Shown here piece after piece: positions 17,943-26,845 of a DNA stretch of 64,000 bases (position 1 is the stretch's first letter; the number at the start of each line of letters is the position of its first letter). Made by a program: the position numbers and the translations under genes. This DNA comes from Sphingomonas sp. HF-S4 (GTDB lineage: Bacteria > Pseudomonadota > Alphaproteobacteria > Sphingomonadales > Sphingomonadaceae), in contig NZ_JAWJEJ010000001.1 of NCBI RefSeq assembly GCF_032911445.1, forward strand, positions 3,100,001-3,164,000, given 5' to 3'. The notes below the pieces were generated by a model, which had not been told where the DNA came from, did not search any database, and was given only the letters and a program-made list of their open reading frames with translations.

Positions 17943-19331
17943 GTGTCAGGAGAGCGTGTGCGCGTCGTAAGCTTGTCGGCAGAGGATGATTTCGAAGGCT
18001 GGCGCGATGCGGCGCGGGCACTGGCCGGCGCGCGTGTGGCGCCCTCCGACGTGGTCTGGCAGGTCGGCGACCGGCTCGCGGACCTGTTCGGCGACGAGGC
18101 AATGCTGCCCCCTGCCGCCCCCCGCGCGCTCCAGGTGCCCCGCGCGTTCCTGGATCTCGCCCAGACCGTCGTCCTCCATGGCGATCCCGAGCGTTTCGCT
18201 TTGCTCTACACGCTGCTGGCGAGCGGCCCGCGCCGAATAGACGACCGGGCCGATCCGTTGGTCCGCCGGCTCGAAGGGATGGCGCGCGAGGTGCGGCGCG
18301 ACATCCATAAGATGCGGGCGTTCGTTCGCTTTCGCGAAGTGCAAGACGCGGATGGCGTGCGCTTTGTCGCGTGGTTCGAGCCCGAGCATCATATCGTGCG
18401 CGCCAATGCACGCTTCTTCGTCGAGCGCTTCGCGAACATGCGCTGGTCGATCCTGACGCCCGAATTGTCGCTGCACTGGGACGGCGAGGCGCTGGCCGAG
18501 GGGCCGGGCGCTTCGAAGGCCGATGCGCCAGGCGACGATCCGGTCGAAGACGTCTGGAAGACCTATTATGCGTCGATCTTCAATCCTGCGCGACTAAAGA
18601 CCGGGGCGATGCTCAAGGAGATGCCGCGGAAATACTGGAAGAATATGCCCGAGACCGCACTGGTCAAGGAACTGATTGCGGGCGCGCGCCAGCGGGAGAC
18701 GGCGATGGTGGCCAAGGCGCGCAGCGAGATCGGTGGCAATATCGAAGGCGCCTGGGCGGCACTGCGCGACGAGGCCGCGGATTGCACGCGCTGCCATCTC
18801 CGCAAGCATGCGACCCAGACCGTGTTCGGCGAAGGCCCCGTCGACGCGCGCCTGATGTTCGTCGGCGAGCAGCCCGGCGACCAGGAGGATTTGGCCGGGC
18901 GACCGTTCGTCGGGCCGGCGGGGCAGATGTTCGACAGCGCGATCGGCGCGGCCGGGATCGACCGCGATACGGTGTACGTCACGAATGCGGTCAAGCACTT
19001 CAAGTTCGAGCCGCGCGGCAAGCGGCGCATCCATTCCAAGCCCGATGCCGGCGAGATCCAGGCATGCCGCTGGTGGTACGAACAGGAACGGCTGCTGGTG
19101 AAGCCGGCGATGACGGTGGCGCTGGGCGCGACCGCGGCGCGGCAGATGCTGGGTAAGGTGGTGACGATCACCGCCGCGCGCGGGCGGATATTGGAGCTTC
19201 CCGACGGTGGGCGCGGCTGGGTGACGATTCACCCGAGCTTCCTGTTGCGTTTGCCGGACAAGGCGCGCGCGGAGGAGGAATATGCCGCTTTCGTCGAGGA
19301 TCTAAAGGGCGCGATGAAGGCGCTGGGCTAA
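17943..19331 (+). CDS. udgX: UdgX: DUF4130 linker domain fused to family UdgX uracil-DNA glycosylase
   Basis: The N-terminal part (about residues 1-230) is the DUF4130/TIGR03915-type region often linked to the radical SAM partner. The C-terminal part is a uracil-DNA glycosylase domain with CTRCH cysteines, GEQPGDQEDLAGRPFVGPAGQ and the UdgX-specific loop KRRIH at about residues 360-364. In characterised UdgX that His forms a covalent bond to the uracil-derived abasic site. The position where related family-4 enzymes usually have a cluster Cys reads NAVKH. Start GTG 17943 or GTG 17958 (closer to an AGGAGA site). Separated from its usual radical SAM partner by five genes. Confidence 0.93.
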   Translation: MSGERVRVVSLSAEDDFEGWRDAARALAGARVAPSDVVWQVGDRLADLFGDEAMLPPAAPRALQVPRAFLDLAQTVVLHGDPERFALLYTLLASGPRRIDDRADPLVRRLEGMAREVRRDIHKMRAFVRFREVQDADGVRFVAWFEPEHHIVRANARFFVERFANMRWSILTPELSLHWDGEALAEGPGASKADAPGDDPVEDVWKTYYASIFNPARLKTGAMLKEMPRKYWKNMPETALVKELIAGARQRETAMVAKARSEIGGNIEGAWAALRDEAADCTRCHLRKHATQTVFGEGPVDARLMFVGEQPGDQEDLAGRPFVGPAGQMFDSAIGAAGIDRDTVYVTNAVKHFKFEPRGKRRIHSKPDAGEIQACRWWYEQERLLVKPAMTVALGATAARQMLGKVVTITAARGRILELPDGGRGWVTIHPSFLLRLPDKARAEEEYAAFVEDLKGAMKALG

Positions 19332-19341
19332 CCCACCCTGC

Positions 19342-19419
19342 CCGTTCGTTTCGAGCGTAGTCGAGAAGCGGCAAAGTCACGTTCGGCCTCGGCTTCTCGA
19401 CTTCGCTCGAAACGAACGG
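19342..19419. repeat. Paired palindromic repeat, type A (28-bp arms)
   Basis: Two 28-bp arms (19342-19369 and 19392-19419) are inverted copies with one mismatch; each contains TTTCGAGCGAAGTCGAGAA or a one-base variant. The same pair recurs at 48434-48502 and a lone half copy (TCGAAACGAACGG) at 11605-11617. It lies between the convergent udgX and aldo/keto reductase genes and could act as a bidirectional terminator. Confidence 0.85.
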
Positions 19420-19424
19420 CGGTT

Positions 19425-20231
19425 TCAGAGCTTGTCCGGGTCCGGTCCCAGCCGCCCCTCGGGATCATTCAGCGTGTCGATCGTCGCGATGTCCTGATGG
19501 GTGAGCGACACCGCATGCGCCGCAAGGTTCGACGCAAGCCGCTCCCGCGACGAAGCCTTGGGAATCACGGCCAGCCCATGATGGAGGTGCCAGGCCAGGA
19601 TCGCCTGCGCGGGAGTGCAGCCGCGCGCCTGCGCGATGCGGACGATTTCGGGATGCGACAGCAGCGTGCCCTGGCCAAGCGGGCCCCAGCTCTGCGTGAC
19701 GATATCGTGCTCGGCATGGAAGGCACGGGCCTCGCGCTGCTGGAAGCCGGGGTGGAGCTCGATCTGGTTGAGCGCGGGGGCCACCCCAGTCGCGTCGATA
19801 ATCGCGCGGAGATGGCCGGGTGAGAAGTTCGAGACGCCGATCGACTTGGCGCGCCCCTCGTCGCGCAGCCGCACCAGCGCCTTCCAGGTTTCGACATAAG
19901 TGCCGAGCGACGGCATCGGCCAGTGGATCAGATAGAGGTCGACGCTATCGCGCCCGAGCTTTTCGAGGCTCGTATCGAACGCCCGCAGCGTCGAGTCATG
20001 GCCCATGTCGCTGCGCCACAACTTGGTGGTGACGAAGATGTCGTCGCGGTCGCCCAAGCCCGCAGCGACGCCGCGCTCGTTGCCGTAGAAGGCAGCGGTA
20101 TCGACCAGCTTGTAGCCGACCTCGAGCGCCGCGCGGGTGATCCGCCCCGCGTCGGCGTCGGGCACGAGATAGGTGCCAAAGCCGATCGCGGGGATCGTGC
20201 GGCCATCGTTCATCGTCAGCATATCGGGCAT
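19425..20231 (-). CDS. Aldo/keto reductase
   Basis: A 268-aa NADPH-dependent oxidoreductase of the AKR superfamily, related to 2,5-diketo-D-gluconate reductases. Visible elements are GFGTYLVPDADAG at the N-terminus, the catalytic Asp/Tyr segment VDTAAFYGNE, the catalytic Lys in VTTKLWRSD, the His of YLIHWPMP and the NADPH-binding IPKASSRERLASNL. Cytoplasmic, no signal peptide. The stop lies beside a palindromic repeat; the PfpI-like gene ends 9 bp upstream of its start, so the two may be cotranscribed. Substrate unknown. Confidence 0.92.
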   Translation of the reverse strand: MPDMLTMNDGRTIPAIGFGTYLVPDADAGRITRAALEVGYKLVDTAAFYGNERGVAAGLGDRDDIFVTTKLWRSDMGHDSTLRAFDTSLEKLGRDSVDLYLIHWPMPSLGTYVETWKALVRLRDEGRAKSIGVSNFSPGHLRAIIDATGVAPALNQIELHPGFQQREARAFHAEHDIVTQSWGPLGQGTLLSHPEIVRIAQARGCTPAQAILAWHLHHGLAVIPKASSRERLASNLAAHAVSLTHQDIATIDTLNDPEGRLGPDPDKL

Positions 20232-20240
20232 GTGCGCGGC

Positions 20241-20939
20241 TTAGCCGCGCGTCGCGCGCTCGGCAATCGCACGGACCTTTTCGGCACGGCCGGGCGCGAG
20301 CTTCTCGACCATCGCCCGGTAGCGCGCGACGGTCTCCGCGTCCGCACGTTCGGGCGAGCCGCTGTCGAAGGGCGGCGCAGGATCGTATTCTAGGCTCAGT
20401 TGGACGAACTTCGCATGTTCCTCGCCGCGGATCGCAGCGGTGAGCGTGAGGGCGAAGTCGATCCCCGCGGTCACGCCCCCGCCGCTAACCCGGTTGCGAT
20501 CGAACACGACGCGCTCGGCCACCGGCTCAGCGCCGAACCAGGCAAGCTGGTCGCGCGACGCCCAGTGGCAGGCGGCGCGATAGCCGGTGAGCAGCCCGGC
20601 TGCGGCGAGGAGCAGCGCTCCGGTGCACACGCTGGTCACCCATTGCGCCGTCCCGGCGACCTGCCGGAGCCAGGCAAGCGTCGTCTCGTCCTCCATCGCC
20701 GCGACGGTGCCGAAGCCGCCGGGGACGCAGAGGATGTCGGTGCGCGGCACCTGCGCGAAGGCCGCGGTGGGCAGCAGCGCGAACTGCGCGTCGGTGAGAA
20801 CCGGATCGCGCGTCTTGGCGACCAGGTCGAGCTTCACATCGCCCAGCCGCGACAGCACCTGCGCGGGCCCCGTGAGATCGAGCTGGGTGAGATTGGGATA
20901 GAGCAGGAAGGCGATATGGAGCGGCGCGACTTCGGACAA
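20241..20939 (-). CDS. DJ-1/PfpI family protein (isonitrile hydratase-like)
   Basis: A glutamine-amidotransferase-like fold with the nucleophile elbow cysteine in WVTSVCTGALLLAAAG and the Glu/Gly region CVPGGFGTVAAM. The overall pattern with LDLTGPAQVLSRL near the start resembles isonitrile hydratases and related PfpI proteins. The start chosen is TTG at 20939, with a strong GGAGGA site 4 bp before it; an ATG at 20969 would make the protein 10 residues longer and put that site inside the coding region. Cotranscribed with the aldo/keto reductase. Confidence 0.82.
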   Translation of the reverse strand: MSEVAPLHIAFLLYPNLTQLDLTGPAQVLSRLGDVKLDLVAKTRDPVLTDAQFALLPTAAFAQVPRTDILCVPGGFGTVAAMEDETTLAWLRQVAGTAQWVTSVCTGALLLAAAGLLTGYRAACHWASRDQLAWFGAEPVAERVVFDRNRVSGGGVTAGIDFALTLTAAIRGEEHAKFVQLSLEYDPAPPFDSGSPERADAETVARYRAMVEKLAPGRAEKVRAIAERATRG

Positions 20940-21049
20940 GGTTTCCTCCAGCACTGCGCAGCTGCCCAATCCGGCTCCCTCGAAGCTCCATCCCAGCGCT
21001 AGTCACGCGGATGCGGCAAGGTTATGCCGCACCCAGTCGCCGTGCAAGC

Positions 21050-21832
21050 TCAGCCGCCGAGCGCCTGCCGCGTCCTGGCGCCGACGATGCCATCGGCGCC
21101 CAAGCCGTGCTGCTTCTGGAACGCAATCACTGCGTTCTTGGTCGCCGGGCCGAAATCACCATCGGGGGTGACGCCGAGCTTGCCCTGCAGCCATTTCACG
21201 TCCTCGCCCTCGTCGCCCATCTTGAGCGTGCGCTGGGTGCCCTCGGTGCGCGGCGGGGCGATCGAATGCAGCGTATAGGCGGCCGCCAGCTTGGCGTCGT
21301 AGCGGTTCTTGAGATAGGCCGGGCCGTTATAGCCTCGCGCGAAGCCGGCCCAGTCGCGCCGGCACAGCTCGTCGTCGAGCTTGTTGAGCTGGACGAAGCT
21401 CACGAACGCCTTGAGGTGATCGTCCTCCGAATTGCACATGCCGCGGCAGAATGCCTCGACATCCGGCGAGCCGAGCGACGTGGCGTGATACCCCATGATC
21501 TGGAAGGCGCCCCAGCTCGCCGATTCGAGCGCCGCCTTGCGATCGAGCGCGGCAGCGGCGAGCAGCCGGTCATATTCGGCGGCACCGCCTTTGTACCCGC
21601 CGGGATCGCGCGACGAGATGTCGGGGTGCGAGGCGTCGAACCTGCCGCCGGTGCGCTTGCTGAAAACGTGCCGCTCGAACAGGATCTTGGGACGGGTGTC
21701 GGGCAGGAAGCCGCCGCGGCTCTCGACATCGATCACCGCCTTCACGGCGGCAACGTCGCAGCCTATATCGTCGGCGGCCTTCTGGATGGCGCCCTCGCTG
21801 AAACGCGTGGCTGGTCCGGTAAATTCGGTCAT
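21050..21832 (-). CDS. N-acetylmuramidase (DUF3380) with C-terminal peptidoglycan-binding domain
   Basis: A 260-aa lysozyme-like protein of the kind found in phage endolysins. The N-terminal N-acetylmuramidase domain includes AVIDVESRGGFL (catalytic Glu region), KILFERHVFSKRTGG and SWGAFQIMGYHA. The C-terminal PG_binding_1 domain (about 195-260) ends VGARTRQALGG. No signal peptide is seen, so export would need a holin or lysis. No holin, tail or other phage gene lies nearby, so it is either a prophage relic or a domesticated enzyme. A 6-bp hairpin (21013-21030) follows its stop. Confidence 0.88.
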   Translation of the reverse strand: MTEFTGPATRFSEGAIQKAADDIGCDVAAVKAVIDVESRGGFLPDTRPKILFERHVFSKRTGGRFDASHPDISSRDPGGYKGGAAEYDRLLAAAALDRKAALESASWGAFQIMGYHATSLGSPDVEAFCRGMCNSEDDHLKAFVSFVQLNKLDDELCRRDWAGFARGYNGPAYLKNRYDAKLAAAYTLHSIAPPRTEGTQRTLKMGDEGEDVKWLQGKLGVTPDGDFGPATKNAVIAFQKQHGLGADGIVGARTRQALGG

Positions 21833-21928
21833 CGCTCACTCCCCCAAATGCGCTGAAAGCACCGGCAGTTTCCGGAAGGATGCGATTCCCTGCAGCCATC
21901 CTATCCGCGCGGGGCGGCGGGGCAAGAC

Positions 21929-23539
21929 CTATTCTGCGACCAGGGCGGCGAAGGGCGGAAGCAGATCGGCGGTGGCGCCGTTGACTGCCTCGATCACGCG
22001 GCGTCCGCGCAGATGGTCGGGCATCGCCAGCGGCTGTGCGCCGAGGTTGAAGGCGCAGACCAAAGTCTGGCCAGGCGCCTGCCGCTCGAACACCAGCAGC
22101 GCCTCGCCGGCTTCGCGGATGATGATCGTGCCGGCCATCAGCGCGGGGCTCGAATGGCGCAACGCGATCAGGCGGCGAGTGAGGTTGAGCAGCGATTCGG
22201 CATCGGCTTCCTGCCGATCGACGGCGAGCGCGGCATGATCGGCACCGACCGGGAGCCAGGGCTTGCCGGTGGTGAAGCCCAACGCGGGGGCGCCGGACTG
22301 CCAGGGGAGCGGCGTGCGAACGCCATCGCGGCTGAGGGTGAGCGGCCAATTGGCGATCGCCTCGGGATCCTGGAGGTCGGCGAAACCGATCTCGACCTGT
22401 GTCAGCCCCAGCTCCTCGCCCTGGAACAGGATCGCATTGCCGCGCAGCGCGAGCAGAAGCAGCATCTTCATACGCGCGAAGGCAGCGCGATGCGCGGCGC
22501 CGACCCAGCGCGAGACGGCGCGGGGAGCGTCGTGATTCTCGAACGCCCAGCTCGGCCAGCCCATGCCGGGCTCGGCCGGCCAGCCCGCAGCGGCATCGCG
22601 AACCAGCGCGGGAGTCAGCCGATCGGCGTAGAGAAAGGCGAAGCTGTACGCCGAATTGAGCCGGTGCTCGCCGGTGGTGAACGCGTGCATCTCAGCCTCG
22701 GGATTGGGCCCGCCGACCTCGGCCACGGTGAAGCGGCCGCCATAGCTGTCGGTCAGTGCGCGGATCCGTTCGAGGAACGCCGGGATGTCGGCATGGCTCT
22801 GATTGTAGAGGTGCTGTTGGAAATCGAAGCTGCGCGTCCGCGGCTTGCCGGTGTCGGGCGCGGGCGGGTTATCGCGTAGCTGCGGATCGTGCATCGAGAA
22901 GTTGAGCGCGTCCAAGCGGAAGCCGTCGACGCCACGATCGAGCCAGAACTTCGCCGTCGCCAGCGTCGCGTCCTGGACTTGCGGGTTGTGGAAGTTGAGG
23001 TCGGGCTGCTCGCGCAGGAAATTGTGGAGGTAATATTGGCCGCGGCGCGCGTCCCAGGTCCAGGCCGGGCCGCCGAATACCGACTGCCAGTTGGTCGGCG
23101 GCGAGCCATCCGCCTTGGGATCGGCCCAGACATACCAGTCGGCCCTGGGATTGTCGCGCGACGACCGGCTTTCCTTGAACCAGCAATGCTCGTCCGAGCT
23201 GTGCGAATAAACCTGGTCGATCAGCACCTTGAGCCCGAGCGCGTGCGCGCGAGCGACCAGCGCGTCGAAATCGGCAAGCGTGCCGAAGATCGGGTCGACG
23301 TCGCAGAAATCGGCGATGTCGTAGCCGAAGTCGCGCATCGGCGAGGTGAAGAAGGGCGACAGCCAGATCGCATCGACGCCCAAGGAGGCGACATGATCGA
23401 GTCGCGCGGTGATCCCGGCGAGGTCGCCGACGCCGTCGCCGTTCGAATCGGCGAAGCTGCGCGGATAGATCTGGTAGATTACCGCGCCGCGCCACCAATC
23501 GCGGATGTCGACTTCGTGCTTGCGGGCGAGTTTGTTCAT
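21929..23539 (-). CDS. Alpha-glucosidase, GH13 (oligo-1,6-glucosidase type)
   Basis: A 536-aa cytoplasmic glycoside hydrolase that releases glucose from the non-reducing end of malto- or isomalto-oligosaccharides. GH13 regions: GVDAIWLSPFFTSPM, catalytic nucleophile Asp in DGFRLDALNF, acid/base Glu in TVAEVGGPNPEA and the third acid in FENHDAPR. The N-terminus WWRGAVIYQIYPRSFADSNGDGVGD (split in two here: WWRGAVIYQIYPRSF, DSNGDGVGDLAG) is typical. No signal peptide. Overlaps the end of the periplasmic amylase gene by 4 bp, so it is the last gene of the malto-oligosaccharide operon. Confidence 0.93.
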   Translation of the reverse strand: MNKLARKHEVDIRDWWRGAVIYQIYPRSFADSNGDGVGDLAGITARLDHVASLGVDAIWLSPFFTSPMRDFGYDIADFCDVDPIFGTLADFDALVARAHALGLKVLIDQVYSHSSDEHCWFKESRSSRDNPRADWYVWADPKADGSPPTNWQSVFGGPAWTWDARRGQYYLHNFLREQPDLNFHNPQVQDATLATAKFWLDRGVDGFRLDALNFSMHDPQLRDNPPAPDTGKPRTRSFDFQQHLYNQSHADIPAFLERIRALTDSYGGRFTVAEVGGPNPEAEMHAFTTGEHRLNSAYSFAFLYADRLTPALVRDAAAGWPAEPGMGWPSWAFENHDAPRAVSRWVGAAHRAAFARMKMLLLLALRGNAILFQGEELGLTQVEIGFADLQDPEAIANWPLTLSRDGVRTPLPWQSGAPALGFTTGKPWLPVGADHAALAVDRQEADAESLLNLTRRLIALRHSSPALMAGTIIIREAGEALLVFERQAPGQTLVCAFNLGAQPLAMPDHLRGRRVIEAVNGATADLLPPFAALVAE

Positions 23540-25317
23540 TGCGGCTTTCCGGCAGCGCAGACGGCATAGCCGAACGCGGGTACTGACAAGGTAAGGCTCC
23601 CTGGCGCGGCGGGCGCGGCCGGGCAGGTGCCGGTGAGCGCAGTGAAGGCGCCCGAGCGAGGGTCGACTTCGACATTGCCCGACCAGGCGGTGGCGCTCGA
23701 ATTGAACGCGATCAGGATTTCGGCACCAGTGCCGGGATCGAAGCGCGAGACCGCGAACAGCCCGGGCTTGTCGCTGGCAAAGCGGAGCACCTGCCGGCCG
23801 CGGGTCAGCGCAGGGTGCGCGCGGCGGAGCTTCGAGAGCTTGGCGATCTCACGGAACAGCGGATGACCGGTGTCGAAATTGGCGACGGCATTGGTCTTGT
23901 CGGTGCCGAGCAACAGGTTGTCGTTGTAGTCCGCGGTCTTGCTCGCAAACATGCCTTCGCGCGCCGACTGGTCGTCGCCGTCGCCGATGAAGCCCTGCTC
24001 GTCGCCGGAATAGATCGTCGGCACGCCGCGCAGCAGCAGGAGCATTGCATGCGCGAGGCGAGTGCGGGCGAGAAGCTCGGATGGGCTGGCATCGGGGAGC
24101 GCCTTGCGGATGAAGTACGCCGCTCGGCCCTGATCGTGATTGCCGATGAACGTCGGGAGCCGCAGCGCCGTCGCGGCGCCGCCTTCGTAGAGGGGGTCGG
24201 CGGCGAACACCGTGGCGAGCTTGTCGGTCCCCTCCCCTGCGCTGACCGCATTGACCGCGCGGGCGAAGGCGAAGTCTAGGACGGTGGGCAGCTTGTCCAC
24301 CCGCGTGTGGCGTGCGAGTGCGGCGGGATCGGGATCGGCGACTTCGCCGAAGATGTGGAAGTTCGGGATATGATTCGCCCTGGCGCGCGCTTCGATCGCG
24401 GGGACGAAGGCGGTCCAGAATTCGGGGTTCACGTGCCGCGCGGTGTCGATGCGGAAGCCGTCGATGCCGAAGCGATCGATCCAGCCGCCGAAGATCTCGA
24501 TCATCCCCTTGATAACGCGTGGATTCTCGGTCGCGACATCATCGAGCCCGGCGAAATCGCCCATCGTCGAGCTTTCGCCCGCGAAGGTCGAGTTGCCGCG
24601 ATTGTGGTAGTAGATCGGATCGTTGAGCCAGGCGGGGACCTTCACGTCCTTCTCCGCCGCGGGCACGAAGGGTGTGTAGGCGTAGTCGGAACGGGTCAGT
24701 TTTGCGAAGTTTTGAGCCGTTTGGACGCTATCGCCGGCGAATCCGTCGTTGATCGCGTCGCCCGCCACGCCGCCTTTGCGCGCATAGGGATAGTCCGCGC
24801 GAGACCGGTACGCACAATCGCCGCATTCGCGATACTGGATCACGTCCGCCGTGTGATTGACGATGATGTCCATATAGACCTTGATCCCGCGGGCATGCGC
24901 GGCGTCGACCAGGGCCTTGAATTCGGCATCGGTGCCGAGATGCGGATCGACGCGGGTAAAATCGGTCACCCAATAGCCGTGATAGCCCGCCGATTCCTGG
25001 CCCTTGGGGCCCTGGACGGGCTTGTTCCTGAAGATCGGGCCGACCCAGATCGCGGTGGCGCCGAGCGCCTCGACATAATCGAGCCGCCTGGTCAGGCCCT
25101 TCAAGTCGCCGCCGTGGTAGAAGCCCTTGTGCGTGGGGTCGAAGCCGGTGACGAGGCGGTCGCCTTTCAGCCCCCCGCGATCATTGGCCGTGTCGCCATT
25201 CTCGAAGCGATCGGGGAGGAGGAAATAGACGACCTCGTCCTCGGGCAGGCGGTCGCGATAGCTTTGCGCGGCGGCCGGGGTGGCGAGCAACGCGGCGAGG
25301 AGGAGAGCGAGTTTCAT
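23536..25317 (-). CDS. Periplasmic alpha-amylase / cyclomaltodextrinase-like GH13 enzyme
   Basis: A 593-aa GH13 enzyme with a signal peptide (MKLALLLAALLATPAAAQS). Core motifs are LGATAIWVGPIF, the nucleophile in GFRIDTARHV, the acid/base in HIFGEVADPD and FIGNHDQGR. A C-terminal beta-sandwich domain follows. Acting in the periplasm it would shorten maltodextrins brought in by the TonB-dependent receptor. The start at 25317 was chosen for the signal peptide; its ATG overlaps the stop of the halogenase-like gene. Confidence 0.92.
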   Translation of the reverse strand: MKLALLLAALLATPAAAQSYRDRLPEDEVVYFLLPDRFENGDTANDRGGLKGDRLVTGFDPTHKGFYHGGDLKGLTRRLDYVEALGATAIWVGPIFRNKPVQGPKGQESAGYHGYWVTDFTRVDPHLGTDAEFKALVDAAHARGIKVYMDIIVNHTADVIQYRECGDCAYRSRADYPYARKGGVAGDAINDGFAGDSVQTAQNFAKLTRSDYAYTPFVPAAEKDVKVPAWLNDPIYYHNRGNSTFAGESSTMGDFAGLDDVATENPRVIKGMIEIFGGWIDRFGIDGFRIDTARHVNPEFWTAFVPAIEARARANHIPNFHIFGEVADPDPAALARHTRVDKLPTVLDFAFARAVNAVSAGEGTDKLATVFAADPLYEGGAATALRLPTFIGNHDQGRAAYFIRKALPDASPSELLARTRLAHAMLLLLRGVPTIYSGDEQGFIGDGDDQSAREGMFASKTADYNDNLLLGTDKTNAVANFDTGHPLFREIAKLSKLRRAHPALTRGRQVLRFASDKPGLFAVSRFDPGTGAEILIAFNSSATAWSGNVEVDPRSGAFTALTGTCPAAPAAPGSLTLSVPAFGYAVCAAGKPQ

Positions 25318-26822
25318 GCGGCGATTTCCTCGCGGGCGGCGCAGTGCTGGCGGATGAAGGCGGCGTGATCGGGCATCTGCGCGACTTCGCGGGCGATGAG
25401 CTTGGCGAGCAGGTCGAGATATTCGGCGAGGTCGGCGCGCAAGGGCTGGTCGGCGAGCGGGTGATAGCCCTCTGCCACGATCCCCTGCCCGGCGAGCACC
25501 TGGAGCCAGGCGACTTCGCTGAACAGATCGGCTTCCTCGCGAACGATCTGTCCGCACGCGCGCCATAGATCGATCTTTTGCGCGAGGCCTTCGGGCAATG
25601 GCGTCTCACGGCGCGCGCGCCAGAAGGGTTCGTCGCGGTCGTTGGCCCAATAATGGAGGATCAGGAAGTCGCGGATTCGGTCGATTTCCTGGTGGGCCTG
25701 GCGATCGTATTCGGCGCGCTGGGCGTCGGTGATGCGACGGCCGGGGAGCAGCTTGAGGATGCGTTCGATCCCCGACTGGATCAGGTGGATGCTGGTCGAT
25801 TCGAGCGGCTCGAGGAACCCGCTCGACAGCCCGACCGCGATGACATTGGCCTGCCAGAAGGCACGGCGCTTGCCCGTAGTGAAGCGCAGCGGCCGCGGAT
25901 CGGCGAGCGCGGGGCCGTCGAGATTGGCGAGGAGCCGCCCAGCGGCTTCGTCGTCTGACAGGTGCGCGCTGGCATAGACCAAGCCGTTGCCGGTGCGATG
26001 CTGGAGCGGGATGCGCCATTGCCAGCCGGCGGCGTGCGCGGTGGCGCGCGTGTAGGGCGTGAAGTCCTCGGCCCGCGCGCTTGGCACCGCCATCGCGCGG
26101 TCGCAGGGCAGCCAGTGCGACCAATCCGCATAGTCCACACCGAGCGTCTCGCCGATCAGCAGGGCCCGGAAGCCGGTGCAGTCGATGAACAGGTCGCCGG
26201 CGATCTCGCGCTCGCCATCGATACGCAGCGCGGTGAGATCGCCGCTCTCGCCGTCGCGCAGAACCTCGATGATGCGGCCCTCATGCCGCACGACGCCGCG
26301 CGCCACGGCATAGTCGCGCAGGAAGCGGGCATAGAGACCGGCGTCGAAATGGAAGGCATAGGGCATTTCGGGCAGCATCGCCGCCGTACGCGCCAGGCCG
26401 CGCTGCATCCGGTTGGCGAGCGCGGCGGCATTGTTGAGCGCATAGGCGGCGAGCGGCTGCGCGACGCCCTCGCCACGCCCGCGCAGCCAGCTGTGCTGGA
26501 ACGGCACGCCGCCATTGGGGCGCCCGACCTCGCCGAAGGCATGCATATAGCGCGCGCCCTTCGTCCAGCCGACGAACTCGATGCCCAGCTTGAAGCTTGC
26601 CTGAGTCGCGGCGATGAACGCGTCTTCGTCGATGCCCAAACCCGCATTGAACATGCGGATCTGCGGGATCGTCGCCTCGCCGACACCGATCGTGCCGATT
26701 TCGTCGGACTCGACGAGCGTCACGGCAAAGCCGGGGCCGAGGAAGCGGACGAGCGCCGCGGCGGTCATCCACCCCGCGGTGCCGCCCCCGACCACGACGA
26801 TGCGATACGGTTCGGACGCCAT
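25314..26822 (-). CDS. Tryptophan 7-halogenase family flavoprotein
   Basis: A 502-aa flavin-dependent halogenase-like protein. The N-terminal FAD motif GGGTAGW is present, the active-site Lys falls at residue 78 (FKLGIEFVGW; Lys79 in PrnA), and the halogenase signature WxWxIP is intact (GWQWRIP). In sugar-utilisation loci of sphingomonads, Caulobacter and xanthomonads such genes regularly sit beside TonB-dependent receptors, and whether they halogenate anything is unknown. It starts 24 bp downstream of the receptor gene and is translationally coupled to the amylase. Confidence 0.9.
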   Translation of the reverse strand: MASEPYRIVVVGGGTAGWMTAAALVRFLGPGFAVTLVESDEIGTIGVGEATIPQIRMFNAGLGIDEDAFIAATQASFKLGIEFVGWTKGARYMHAFGEVGRPNGGVPFQHSWLRGRGEGVAQPLAAYALNNAAALANRMQRGLARTAAMLPEMPYAFHFDAGLYARFLRDYAVARGVVRHEGRIIEVLRDGESGDLTALRIDGEREIAGDLFIDCTGFRALLIGETLGVDYADWSHWLPCDRAMAVPSARAEDFTPYTRATAHAAGWQWRIPLQHRTGNGLVYASAHLSDDEAAGRLLANLDGPALADPRPLRFTTGKRRAFWQANVIAVGLSSGFLEPLESTSIHLIQSGIERILKLLPGRRITDAQRAEYDRQAHQEIDRIRDFLILHYWANDRDEPFWRARRETPLPEGLAQKIDLWRACGQIVREEADLFSEVAWLQVLAGQGIVAEGYHPLADQPLRADLAEYLDLLAKLIAREVAQMPDHAAFIRQHCAAREEIAA

Positions 26823-26845
26823 GCTACGCCTCCGCGCCCGACCCG

